Origin: Onchidella celtica
Taxonomy: Eukaryota > Mollusca > Gastropoda > Systellommatophora > Onchidiidae
DNA: 64,000 bases
NCBI GenBank assembly: GCA_963931925.1
Contig: OZ007575.1
Span: 45,145,152-45,209,151, forward strand
Reading direction: 5' to 3'
The position numbers and the translations under genes were made by a program. Below the pieces are notes generated by a model that worked only from the letters and a program-made list of their open reading frames with translations, ran no database searches and was not told where the DNA came from. This document shows positions 46,021 through 64,000 of this stretch, in pieces; positions within the stretch are counted from its first letter, which is position 1; each line of letters begins with the position of its first letter.

Positions 46021-46385
46021 CTCTCTTCAAGTGCCGGATCTGGAACAGATATCGTCGATCATGGTTCGCCACTCATTCCTCCACTCGGATGCTCTCAAAA
46101 AGTCCATATATATTGTCCTGGTTTTTCCCTGTCGCCCATCTGTTCAAACTCTCTAGATATGTTATTCTTTGTCTTCCTCTGCTTTTTTTTTTTGCCCTCT
46201 ATTTTTCCAGTTAGAGCAAGGTGTTCAAGACCTTTGTGTCGATTCAGGTGTGCCATGAACTGCAATTGTCTTCTCCTAACTGTTTTTATTATTGATCGCT
46301 CCGTGTTGGCGTCTTTCATCACCATTTCATTCGAATTCCTTTTCTTCCATGAAATATTTAGGAGTCTCCTTAAAAACCACATTTC
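46021..46385 (-). mobile_element. RTE LINE fragment
   Basis: On the - strand, LRRLLNISWKKRNSNEMVMK, RRRQLQFMAHLNRH and then KNNISREFEQMGDREKPGQY match the C-terminal tail of RTE-type reverse transcriptases. Only this tail is present, and its last part seems to shift frame near 46095. Confidence 0.7.
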
Positions 46386-46496
46386 CGTTGCCTGCTACCA
46401 TTTATTTAAAAAAAAAAAGTGTTCAACCCTTCAATATCATGCAGGTTTTCAAAGTTAGAAATTTATGATGATAACAACAGGACATATTGTTGGTGG

Positions 46497-46859
46497 GCTG
46501 TTGGAACCTCATTAAAACTAGCCACTGAGGCTGTTGGAACTTCATTAAAACTAGCCACTGAGGCTGTTGGAACTTCATTAAAACTAGCCACTGAGGCTGT
46601 TGGAACCTCATTAAAACTAGCCACTGAGGCTGTTGGAACTTTATTAAAACTAGCCACTGAGGCTGTTGGAACTTTATTAAAACTAGCCACTGAGGCTGTT
46701 GGAACTTTATTAAAACTAGCCACTGAGGCTGTTGGAACTTTATTAAAACTAGTCACTGAGGCTGTTGGAACCTCATTAAAACTAGCCACTGAGGCTGTTG
46801 GAATTTCATTAAAACTAGCCACTGAGGCTGTTGGAATTTCATTAAAACTAGCCACTGAG
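46497..46859. repeat. 33-bp minisatellite, 11 units
   Basis: The unit GCTGTTGGAACCTCATTAAA plus ACTAGCCACTGAG repeats 11 times without length change. It ends in a partial unit (GCTGTTGCTAGGGG). The variable positions are few (CCTC/CTTC/CTTT/TTTC). As 33 is a multiple of three, it leaves open frames on both strands (AVGTSLKLATE on +; VASFNEVPTAS on -). No start, splice or domain supports a gene. Confidence 0.95.
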
Positions 46860-47069
46860 GCTGTTGCTAGGGGAAAGTAGTCTTAATTGCAATGCCAAAA
46901 TAGAGAAAATACTGAGTTGTGTTCACTGTTCAGCTATAGCTTTCTATGTGAAATACCACGCTCCCCTAACAACAATAGTCTCCAAGGGTTGAACAAGGTT
47001 GTAACAGGTGACTGATGATATAGAACAAAATGGGTTTACTGGGTCTTATCTGAGCCTTTTCATGTAGAA

Positions 47070-47356
47070 TGTTGTTACAAGTACATTTGTACTTAAGTCC
47101 TCCAAGTTTTTTGAGCCAGGGGTACTTTAAAACCTTTTGTGACTGCAGAGCTAGAGGGTTCCTCCCGAAATACCCCTAACAACAGCCATTCTTATTTCTT
47201 CTTTCAGATTTGATTTTTTTTTTCCTCCTGTTTTTTGTTTGAAAGGTAGGGGTCAGGGTTCGGGATTCGATAAGATTTAGGGTTGGGGATAAGGACAGAG
47301 ATAGGGATAGGTGTGTATACATATGCGCCCCTGGCAAAAAACCGCTTATAACAACA
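47070..47356. mobile_element. Fold-back MITE family B, copy 3
   Basis: The left end TGTTGTTACAAGTACATTTG and the right end TTATAACAACAG are inverted. The interior has CTTTCAGATTTGATTTTTTT and GGGATTCGATAAGATTTAGG as in copy 1. Same orientation as copy 1. Confidence 0.75.
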
Positions 47357-47731
47357 GCATTTCACATATCCAAATGAAGTGCAGACAAATATTGAAAATT
47401 CTGCTTCTATTCTGAAAATTCTGTACTACATATATTGGGTAGGGATAATTTAGCTCTGTTCGCACTGCAGCTTTTTTGCACACTGTAAGTTTTTATGTAC
47501 AGGTGGCCACATACACTGCATTTTGTAAAGTTTTGAAAATAGTACTCTGATACTGATTTAGTTTATGTCAAATTTTACAGTTTAATGTTAACTGTTGGTG
47601 AACTAAGGAGTGTGTGAATGTGAAACTCGCAAGATTGCTCTTGAAACTGCTCACCCATAGCAGTCAGTTACACCAGCACATTGTCTTTATCAAATTGAAG
47701 AAAATTGCATTTGAACAGTATTCTCAGAACT

Positions 47732-47963
47732 GTGAATGGATCTGACAAAACCAGGCTAAAGATGTAATTTTCTTCACTCTTTAAAAAAATCAAAATGAAA
47801 TATTTCTAGGAGGATTTCAAGCGAAACTGTTGTACTTGAATGCAGAAAAATGGCTAATTTTTCATATTGTAAGCAAATCTCAATTTCCCTAGAATATTTT
47901 TTCCGGGGCTTTTCTCAGCAGTTTAATCTTTCACCTTAAGCCCGATTTCATCAGATAGATTCA
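47732..47963. mobile_element. MITE family M, copy 2
   Basis: The left end GTGAATGGATCTGACAAAAC is well kept. The right end (ATTTCATCAGATAGATTCA) is diverged. The interior TGAATGCAGAAAAATGGCTA and TAAGCAAATCTCAATTT match copy 1. Confidence 0.7.
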
Positions 47964-48338
47964 GATATGTTTAAGGTATACAAATAAGGGGCATAAAATA
48001 AAAAATGTTCAACATTAAATAATGCCAACTCGCTGGACATTCAGAGTGCAGTCACTTGCTTTTTTTGTTTTTTTTTGTGAAAGGTTCATATCTCAAGATG
48101 TTGGGTATTGTTAAGTTGTTTTCAACAGGTGAATTGCAAACTCGTTTCAAGCAATCCATTCTTTTAGATTGTAATTTTTGTGTTTGTAGAGAGTTTGTCA
48201 TTTTATGGAACATTTCTCTTCTTTTTTAAAAAATATAATTATATATTGTGGGATGGTGATGAAAATGTTCAGTCCTCCTTTGTCTTAATCAGTTTCATTG
48301 CTTTGTTCCTTTAAGCTGACCATCCACCAAAAGTATAA

Positions 48339-48753
48339 AGCGCCCCGACAAAATGAGGCACATTTTGGCACTACCTGAATTCGAGAAAATCGTTAAAAGG
48401 TATCATAAGGTCAGTTTTAATGATTTTGCGTTTTCTCTATTTTGAAAGGTTAACCTCTGTACTATTCCTTTTTCAAATGATGATCCTGTTTGAGAAGGGT
48501 AAATGCCTCAAAACTGACTTTGAATCGAGTCACCATCAATAATTTTGACTAAAAGCTGAAACTTTAAAATCGTTTTTCTAAAAACTGTGGTTCAGTCACT
48601 TTCTGTCTTTTAGAGGCCATATCATCTCTGCTAATTAAATTACAGCAATTTTTTTTAAAAAACCAAATGAAAGGACTTTAAATAACCTATTTGGTGGAAC
48701 CAATATCTCCATACTACCAAAATGCACGAAGCATTTCATTTTGTCGGGCGGCT
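48339..48753. mobile_element. MITE family N
   Basis: 415 bp. The left end AGCGCCCCGACAAAATGA and the right end, on the other strand AGCCGCCCGACAAAATGA, are followed in both by a CATTTTGG(C/T)A segment. Only one copy was seen in this window. There is no coding capacity. Confidence 0.65.
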
Positions 48754-49799
48754 ACACAAATTATTTTCAAATGAATATTTTTGTTTGTTTGTTTGTGTAT
48801 GCATTGAGTGGCCTATCTTGTATTGTGACTAGTCATTTTTTTTTTTTTTTTGAGGTGTCAGCAAGTCATAAGTAATTTATCTAACGGGAATCCTTGATCC
48901 AGCTTTATTTTGTGTCAGAAAAAAAAGCAAAATTTCAGTTAAAAAGAAAACCAACAGTGATGCAGTTTTAATTGGCTGGGAAAAATTCAGGTCAAGTCCC
49001 ATAATGATTCAACCATGCTTATTCTACGACCTTTTTTTGCCAGACGGATAATGGCTTATTATATATTGACATTGTTAAGGTTTCAAAATTTTAGAAATTA
49101 AACTAGAAATGAGCCCCTAACTTGTATGTAACTCTTTAGTGAAGGCAAAACTGGCAGTTTTGTCAGCAGAAAATGCCTATCTTGATGATGTTTTGTGTGA
49201 CATTTTGCATGAACTTACATAGAAAGTAAATATGTTGAACTTCTTACAAGTATAGAGAAAGTAGCTGTTCCACCATGTATTCCTATATGTTCATAAATAT
49301 ATATACATGTAATATTTTGCTGTTCATTGGTCCAGATAATAAATTAACCGGTACTAACTCCTCTGTTTTCTGGTGACTGTTGAGAATATTCAGTGCAAAT
49401 CTCAGCTAAAAAACAGTTTTAATACGTATAATTTTCATCAAGTTGTTGAATGAGGAGGGTCATGTTTGTTATTTTCAGCTTCTTCATAAGTTCTGTCCCA
49501 TTTTTTAATTGGTTTGCTCATAAACAACATCGTCTCTTTTGCAGTCCTTGTTCTAATTATTTGTGTATATATTTATTATATATTATAATCTCTGTTTTCA
49601 CGGACAAACCACTTTGCATAATGCAGTGATATCGTTCAAAATACAGCCACAGTATTTATTGCAGCCTGAGCCACAGACTTGTTTTTCTCTATTTTCATTG
49701 TTTGTTTTGCTGATTTGTTGTAGTGTTAAGGGTGGTGACAGAATAGTTGCAATTACTGTAACAACATAATTAAATAGGAAATAATCCCAGCAATTAGCA

Positions 49800-50002
49800 C
49801 AGTGCTTCTCAAGGTTTTTTGTCCCACGCCCACTTCAATTTTCCACAAACAGTAAAAACAACAACAAAAGACCGTATGCTCCACCATGATTGGATTAAGT
49901 TAGTATACAGTATACAAAAAGATCTTTAAAAAATTCCTACACTCCATTATAAAGTCACACGCTCCACCAAAAATATTGCCACGCCCACCTTGAGAAACAC
50001 TG
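49800..50002. mobile_element. hAT-like MITE, family Q copy 2
   Basis: 203 bp. The left end CAGTGCTTCTCAAGG and the right end, on the other strand CAGTGTTTCTCAAGG, match at 14 of 15 bases. CAGTG...CACTG termini are typical of hAT. No clear 8-bp flanking duplication remains. The interior matches 599-1000. Confidence 0.75.
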
Positions 50003-50428
50003 AGTTCATAAATAAAGTATATATCCGCCAGGACCAAACTGCACAGAATTGATGATAGAAATTGACCAAAGTTTGAACAATTTTATTGATGAGGAACTTT
50101 AATTGTTCTGATCTCAATCATTCTCAAAGACAATCTCACTGTATCACTCGCATAGCCTGGAAGTTCAAATTCCCTGAGACTCAGAGGGGTATAGTTTAAC
50201 TGAAAGTTCGCACTGTTATAATCAGGCAATTCAATGGGTGTATTTTGTACTGACATTCCAAACTGGAGCTGGCACAAGACCAAAATGCAGGTCATTTCAG
50301 TATCTTATAAAAATTTTAAAGTTATTTTTGCGCCGTTGGTAAAGTCAATGTTGACCTAGATAGTTCACTGTGTCCTTAGTATGACAGTTGGATTGTTAAT
50401 GATGAAATCTATGCATGTTAGGCTGTAC

Positions 50429-51003
50429 GTGACCTTAGTTCTTGTTTGTTCTATCTCCATTTTTTGGAAAACTGGCGATCTTTTAGTATGTAATAATAAT
50501 AAATAATAAATAGAATTTCTATAGCGCATTTCTAATAAAATTATTTCTCAATGCGCTGTACATTGCATCAATGATTCATGCATACACTTTCCAAATCTCA
50601 TACTAAAACACGCACTCTCAACCATACAAACTTTCAGTTTGACACACATAGATGCTCTTAGTCATATGGCACTAGGTAAAAGAATCAATTATAACAGCAA
50701 AGTACAGAATAGAATTTTGAAAATTTAACACTTTTTCGGAGGAAAAGGTGATGTTTTACGCTTTTCTTAAAGCTTTCAAGATTCGGTGATTCACGAATGT
50801 TCTTGGGTATCTGGTTCCAGATGTAGAAGAGGTATATTAAATGCACACTTTGACACTTGTTTAAATTGCGTCCTGACACTTACCAAGCTCTTTCACAGTT
50901 CCAATTTAATCTAACTCCTTATCATAATACCAAAGTCGCAAATGTTACGACGAATTTCTTAGTTGTAGAAAAAGTGGAGTTGGAACAAACAAGAAGTAAG
51001 ATT
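50429..51003. mobile_element. MITE family A, copy 5, split by a LINE fragment
   Basis: The left end TGACCTTAGTTCTTGTTTG and the right end (on the other strand CTTACTTCTTGTTTGTTCC) enclose a copy interrupted at 50490/50821. Its right end is only about 100 bases beyond the cathepsin L stop codon, so it probably contributes 3'UTR sequence. Confidence 0.75.
50491..50820 (-). mobile_element. CR1/L2-like LINE 3' end nested in MITE A copy 5
   Basis: On the - strand it encodes IWNQIPKNIRESPNLESFKK and SVKHHLFLRK, then an untranslated tail ending GCGCTATAGAAATTCTATTT and (ATT)n. It is the same family as 31093-31465. The MITE sequence resumes directly after it. Confidence 0.85.
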
Positions 51004-51102
51004 CTTCGCTGTGTCCTGCCAAAGCCACAATGGCAGTCGTGGATCCCCTCATCATTGTTACACAGTCTATCCATGGCGACGCCCATGCCTAGTTTGGTGC
51101 AG

Positions 51103-59644
<8,542 letters not shown>

Positions 59645-60675
59645 GTGGAGAAATAATAATAATGATTATTATTATCACGGAGGGAGTCAGTGCGCAGTAT
59701 TGGCAAAATGAGGAAGGAAAATTCCAAGCACAGTTGTCTACAAATCCCCTGCATGAGTTTGTCCTGCATGTAACGGTGAGGCTTTTGCCAATGCGACTAG
59801 CTGTAGCAATAGCTTGAAACATTTTAATCCGTGAAATATCCTACGAAAGGTACACAGAGCAACAACAACAACAACAACGACAACAAAAAGAATAATATCA
59901 TACGACTAGGGTAGAAGTATTTCACAAAACAGGATTAATTAGCTCATTCGTATCCATTTATTGATTTTGACAAATTCTTTCAACGTTTCCCTATGTATGT
60001 GTTTGTGATCGCACATGCGTGCTTATAAGACTTCATATGCCGTGCTTACTCACTTTCAAATATATACAAAAAAAAATAAACATTTATAATTTCCCAGTAA
60101 GTCTATTGTGACTATTCAGCCACCACAGCTGTTTCTTTAGCGCTTGAAGTTCACGTTAAGCTTAAGGGAAATTAGAAATGAAATTGACAAATTCTGGGGG
60201 GGGGGGGGGGTCAGGTAGGGGGAGGGGAAGAAGGTAAGGCAAGAAGTCTACGCTCTTACATACCTTTGTGTCAACACGGGAACAGACCTACAACTTCCTT
60301 CGTGGTAAAGACTGTGGGTGACAAAACAACTGCTGATCTCATAAAATCATGTGATCTCCCATATCTACAAAATCAATCATTTATCGATACGACAGTCGCT
60401 GAAGATTCAAGCAGATAAACTGGTTGTGCAAGCACGTGATATTATCTCATCTGAGCAAGGAAGATATTCATTGTCAGGACAGTCAATTCTTCGGGCCTTA
60501 TTGACTACACACTGATTGTAATCCAGCCAGTATGTAACCATTTTGACCCTTATCAATAATCAGATAACGTAAGCGGTTATTGCCTACATGTATTAAAAAA
60601 TATGCTACGTTTTAGTTCCATTTTTAAAATCTAGACGACGTACCCTGCATTGACCGAAATAAAACGCTGCTCTTA
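59645..60675 (-). promoter_or_regulatory. Upstream flank of cathepsin L (5'UTR and promoter region expected)
   Basis: The 50 bases before the ATG are (AAT)n-rich. No unambiguous TATA box or initiator was found; a TATATA-containing stretch lies about 415 bases upstream (60060). A 5'UTR exon further away cannot be excluded. A G-run sits at 60198-60210. Confidence 0.25.
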
Positions 60676-60677
60676 CT

Positions 60678-60880
60678 TCTCTCTCTCTCTCTCTCTCTCT
60701 CTCCCTCTGTCTCTCTCTCTCACTTTCTCTCTCTCTCTCTCTCTGCAAGCGGGCGCTGCTGGTTGGGTCTTCTATCCTATCATCCGCTTTATTCTGTCTA
60801 TCTTCTTGCTTTTTTCTACTACAGCGCGGTGTGACTGTGATCGCGTCGACGAGTTTTCTCCAAACTCTCTGGCTGTCTCT
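60678..60880. repeat. (CT)n tract and family G fragment
   Basis: (CT)n at about 60678-60743 is followed by 60750-60880, which resembles family G: GCTGGTTGGGTCTTCTATCC, CTATCTTCTTGCTTTTTTC and GACGAGTTTTCTCCAAACTC. The CT tract next to G is also seen at 16432-16505. Confidence 0.65.
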
Positions 60881-61240
60881 GATAATATTTATTATACAGA
60901 TTGCTTGACATGCGCACCACGGCATTCACACTCAGTTCAAGTCTGGGAAGCTGCACCAGATTGAACACCTGTCAAATACTGTCCCCCATACCATGGACTT
61001 ATCAAAGGGAGAAAAAACAAAAGAACAGACGAATTTCATTGCATTTTACAGCCTTAACGATATTTTTTAAAAGTGCATGAAACTCGAATAAATACAATAG
61101 GTGGAAACATCTATAGGAGACTAGGTTAGATTAGGTTACGTTTAAGAATGATTCTGGTTACATTGCAGCACGGTTGCTATCATGGTAATTATCAACACTG
61201 TCACACTAGTATCGTCAACTTCACACTACGGTGACCACCA

Positions 61241-61625
61241 ACACGATCATCGTCGTAATCATGATCATCATCACTACCACTACCAATTCCACCACCATCA
61301 TCATCATCATCATCATCATCACCAGCAGCAGCAGCAGCACCATCAATATCATCATCATCCTCATCAGCATCATCATCTTCATCATCACGGCCGCCATCAC
61401 CACCAGCAGCACCACCACCACCATCATCACCATTCTCCAACTGTAACCAAACGGCAGTAATTCCCGCGCAACTGGTAACATCATCACCACCACTACCAGT
61501 ACCACCACAATCAGCATGATCATCATCACCACCACCATCAACACCAGCAGCACCACTATCATCCTCATCCTCATCATCATCATCATCACCGCACCATCAA
61601 CACCACCACCTTCAACTACCATAAT
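61241..61625. repeat. (CAN)n trinucleotide repeat
   Basis: About 385 bases of CAT/CAC/CAG units with two interruptions that share CCAAACGGCAGTA (61447 and 61636), indicating an internal duplication of roughly 190 bases. The His-rich frame on + and the Asp/Met-rich frames on - are by-products. Confidence 0.92.
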
Positions 61626-61639
61626 CCAACAGCAACCAA

Positions 61640-62390
61640 ACGGCAGTAGTTCTCGCGTAACTGGTTTTTAAAGACGTGATTCGTCATGAAATATGGTTTT
61701 TGAAATAATAAGATTTTAATTGAATCTTAAGAAGAACTGCAATATGCCCCGTAAACATTGCCCACCTGCGATAATCATCCCCAGGTGTTGCGACGTTTGC
61801 AGTACGAACACTTCTTATTGCACAGTAATGGAATCAATTTCAACAACATTCATGAAAACTGAATTACGCAGTAGCTTTTCCCAAATCGATTATGGAACTA
61901 TAAATCTAAGAACATAATTATTATTCTGGTTTTCCAGTGACATAAAAGAAGATGGCCTTGTGTGCAGCGTTGTGTGACCCCTCAAACACTGGGCAGAGGT
62001 AATTGCGTCATCAAAATTTATAAATCAGCTCGACTTCACTGGGCTCAAGCCAATATTTTTCTTTTGTTAGATCTAGTTTATCGGGAAAGAATGCCTCTCA
62101 AGTTGTCTCCCAATTTCCTGGTTAAGTCCTGACACAGGCTGACCTCACTGTTTGTTGCTGAGAGGCTATGGGCTACAGAAAAAAACATTCTGTCACACTG
62201 TGTACTTAATTATAATCTTTCTTCTGCTGGGTCCGAAAATGTGTACGCGTGTCAAATTGGCAATTGTCCAGAGGAGAACGGCAGCTTAAGCTGCATGAGA
62301 AGGAAATATTGGCAGAAAAGGGTGGGGGGGATAATGTACCTTTCTCCTTGTAAATAGGACAACAAAACAGACCTGCTGTCGTCGTACATG
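61640..62390. other. Intergenic sequence, no gene seen
   Basis: Open frame 61720-61917 shows no recognisable domain. Nothing else was seen except a G-run at about 62321-62330. Confidence 0.3.
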
Positions 62391-62396
62391 AATCGG

Positions 62397-62666
62397 CTCT
62401 GTCCCTCTCTCTCTGTGTCTCCCTCGCTCTCTGTTTCTCTCGCTCTCTATCTATCTGTCTGTCTGTCTGTCTCCCTCGCTTTCTCTCTCTCTGTGTTTCC
62501 CTCGCTTTATCTCTTGCTCAGTCTCGTTCTCTCCCTCTCTGGCTCTCTCTCTCTGTTTCGGACTTTCTGTGTGTCTGTGTTTCTCTGGCTCTATAGCTCT
62601 CTCTCTCTCTCTCTTCTGTGTTTCTCTTTCTCTCCCTCTCTGTGTTTCTGCCGCTGACGCTGTGTG

Positions 62667-62705
<39 letters not shown>

Positions 62706-62745
62706 ATCTCAGTCTTTGTATCTGTCTCTTTCTCTTTCTCTCAGT
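62397..62745. repeat. (CT)n pyrimidine-rich repeat
   Basis: About 350 bases of degenerate CTCT/CTGT units with a strong strand bias. The longest pure runs are at about 62672-62698. Confidence 0.93.
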
Positions 62746-63045
62746 TGAAAGTGAGCCAGCCGTGGCTTCCGGGGTGGTTATGTAATATTATATCGTAGTC
62801 TGATTTCAACAATCAAGTTACACAATTTATTAGACTTCTTTTAGAACCTTCCGTAACTCTTTACAAATCAAATGTGAGATGATGATTGTTATCAATGGTG
62901 CATTTCAAAGGTAATTTCCTGGACCCTTACTCGTAATGGTTGGAGTGAACAAATGGACATCACGGAACTCATGACAGAGGGTCGGTAGAAAAAAATAAGA
63001 AAAGCATTATCACATACACAAGACAAAAAATCGCATAAAAAACAA

Positions 63046-64000
63046 CAACCAACCAAGCAACAAAGCAGTCAAGCAACCAGGCAACCAAGCAAGCAAGGAA
63101 GGAACCAACCAACCAACCGAAGAGCCAACCAACCAACCAACCAACCAACCAACTAATCAACTAACCAACCAACCAACTAACCAACCAACCAACCAACCAA
63201 TCAACCAACCAACCAATCAACCAACCAACCAACCAAACAAACGACCAACCAACCAACCAGCCAGCCAACCAACCAACCAATCAACCAACCAACCAACCAA
63301 CCAACCAACCAACCAATCTATCAACCAATCAACCAATCAACCAAACAACCAATCAATCAACCAACCAACCGACCAACCAACCAGCCAATCAACCAACCGA
63401 CCAACCAACAAACCAATCAACCAACCGTCCAACCAACCAATCAACCAACCAACCAGCCAATCAACCAACCAATCAACCACCCAACCAACCAACCAACCAA
63501 CCAACCAATCAACCAACCAACCAACCAACCTACGAACCAACCAACCAATCAACCTACAAACCAACCAGCCAATCAACCAACCAACAACCAATCAACCGAT
63601 CAAGCAAGCAAGCAAGCAACCAACCGACCAACTAACCAACCAATCAACCAATCAACCAACCAACCTACCATTAACCAACCAATCAACCAACCAACCAACC
63701 AGCCAACCAACCTACCAGTCAACCAACCAAACAACCAATCAACCAACCAACCAACCAACCAAACAACCAATCAACCAACCAACCAATCAGCCAATCAACC
63801 AACTAACCAATCAACCAACCAACCAGTCAACCAAACAACCAATCAACCAACCAACCAGCCAACCAACCAATCAACCAACCAACCAATCAACCAACCAACC
63901 AGCCAACCAACCAATCAACCAATCAACCAAACAACCAATCAAGCAGCCAACCAACCAATCAACCAACCAACCAAACAACCAATCAACCAACCAACCAATC
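63046..64000. repeat. (AACC)n degenerate tetranucleotide tract, running off the window
   Basis: About 955 bases of AACC with AATC, AGCC, AACT and GACC variants. Many variants recur in higher-order phrases (AACCAATCAACCAACC). The - strand frame ([11 protein letters not shown]) is an artefact. The end of the array is not in the window. Confidence 0.97.

Noticed and set aside
46497-46859. CRISPR-like direct repeats
   Set aside because: Units abut with no spacers, and the window is eukaryotic.
46419-46880. A repeat protein (AVGTSLKLATE)n or its antisense counterpart
   Set aside because: It arises from the 33-bp minisatellite; no promoter, splice site or non-repeat coding part is evident.
61182-61622. 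His-rich and Asp/Met-rich open frames on both strands
   Set aside because: Trinucleotide repeat artefacts.
63337-63591. Trp/Leu/Val-rich (WLVG)n protein on the - strand
   Set aside because: Translation of the (AACC)n tract.

Overview
This is a window from an animal nuclear genome. It has split genes with GT-AG introns, long AT-rich introns, many short inverted-repeat transposons, LINE fragments, a tRNA-derived SINE and large simple-repeat tracts. The gene families, small exons and repeat style fit a lophotrochozoan, probably a mollusc (perhaps a gastropod). That placement is inference, because no lineage-specific gene is present.

Two protein-coding genes can be reconstructed exon by exon, and they converge. 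On the + strand, 14 exons between 16858 and 39388 give 782 codons in perfect phase. They encode the C-terminal part, and possibly nearly all, of a Tuba-family Rho guanine-nucleotide exchange factor (DNMBP/ARHGEF37/ARHGEF38): coiled coil, DH domain, BAR domain and two SH3 domains, with no PH domain. The N-terminus is not certain. A candidate first coding exon lies at 383-466, about 16 kb upstream. On the - strand, six exons between 59644 and 51103 give a complete 324-residue cathepsin L-type cysteine protease with signal peptide, ERWNIN-type propeptide and an intact Cys-His-Asn active site.

Layout: 1-16857 is the upstream region or first intron of the Tuba-family gene and is rich in MITEs, with no other gene that can be supported. 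16858-39388 is the Tuba-family gene; its introns hold a CR1/L2-like LINE (21.3-22.5 kb), an RTE LINE with a 9-bp target duplication (34.7-36.2 kb), a possible solo LTR (27.8-28.9 kb) and many MITEs. 39389-51102 is 3'UTR and intergenic sequence between the convergent genes, including a 33-bp x 11 minisatellite. 51103-59644 is the cathepsin L gene, with duplicated repeats around its fourth exon. 59645-64000 is upstream sequence dominated by simple repeats, ending in about 950 bp of degenerate (AACC)n that runs off the window.

The main discovery content is the non-autonomous transposon community. At least ten inverted-repeat families can be delimited by eye (called A, B, D, J, L, M, N, O, P and Q here), plus two TTAA-flanked piggyBac-like elements, one hAT element with a perfect 8-bp target duplication, and clear nested insertions that give relative ages. 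The two genes have no evident functional link: one acts on Cdc42/actin/membrane remodelling, the other in lysosomal or secreted proteolysis.
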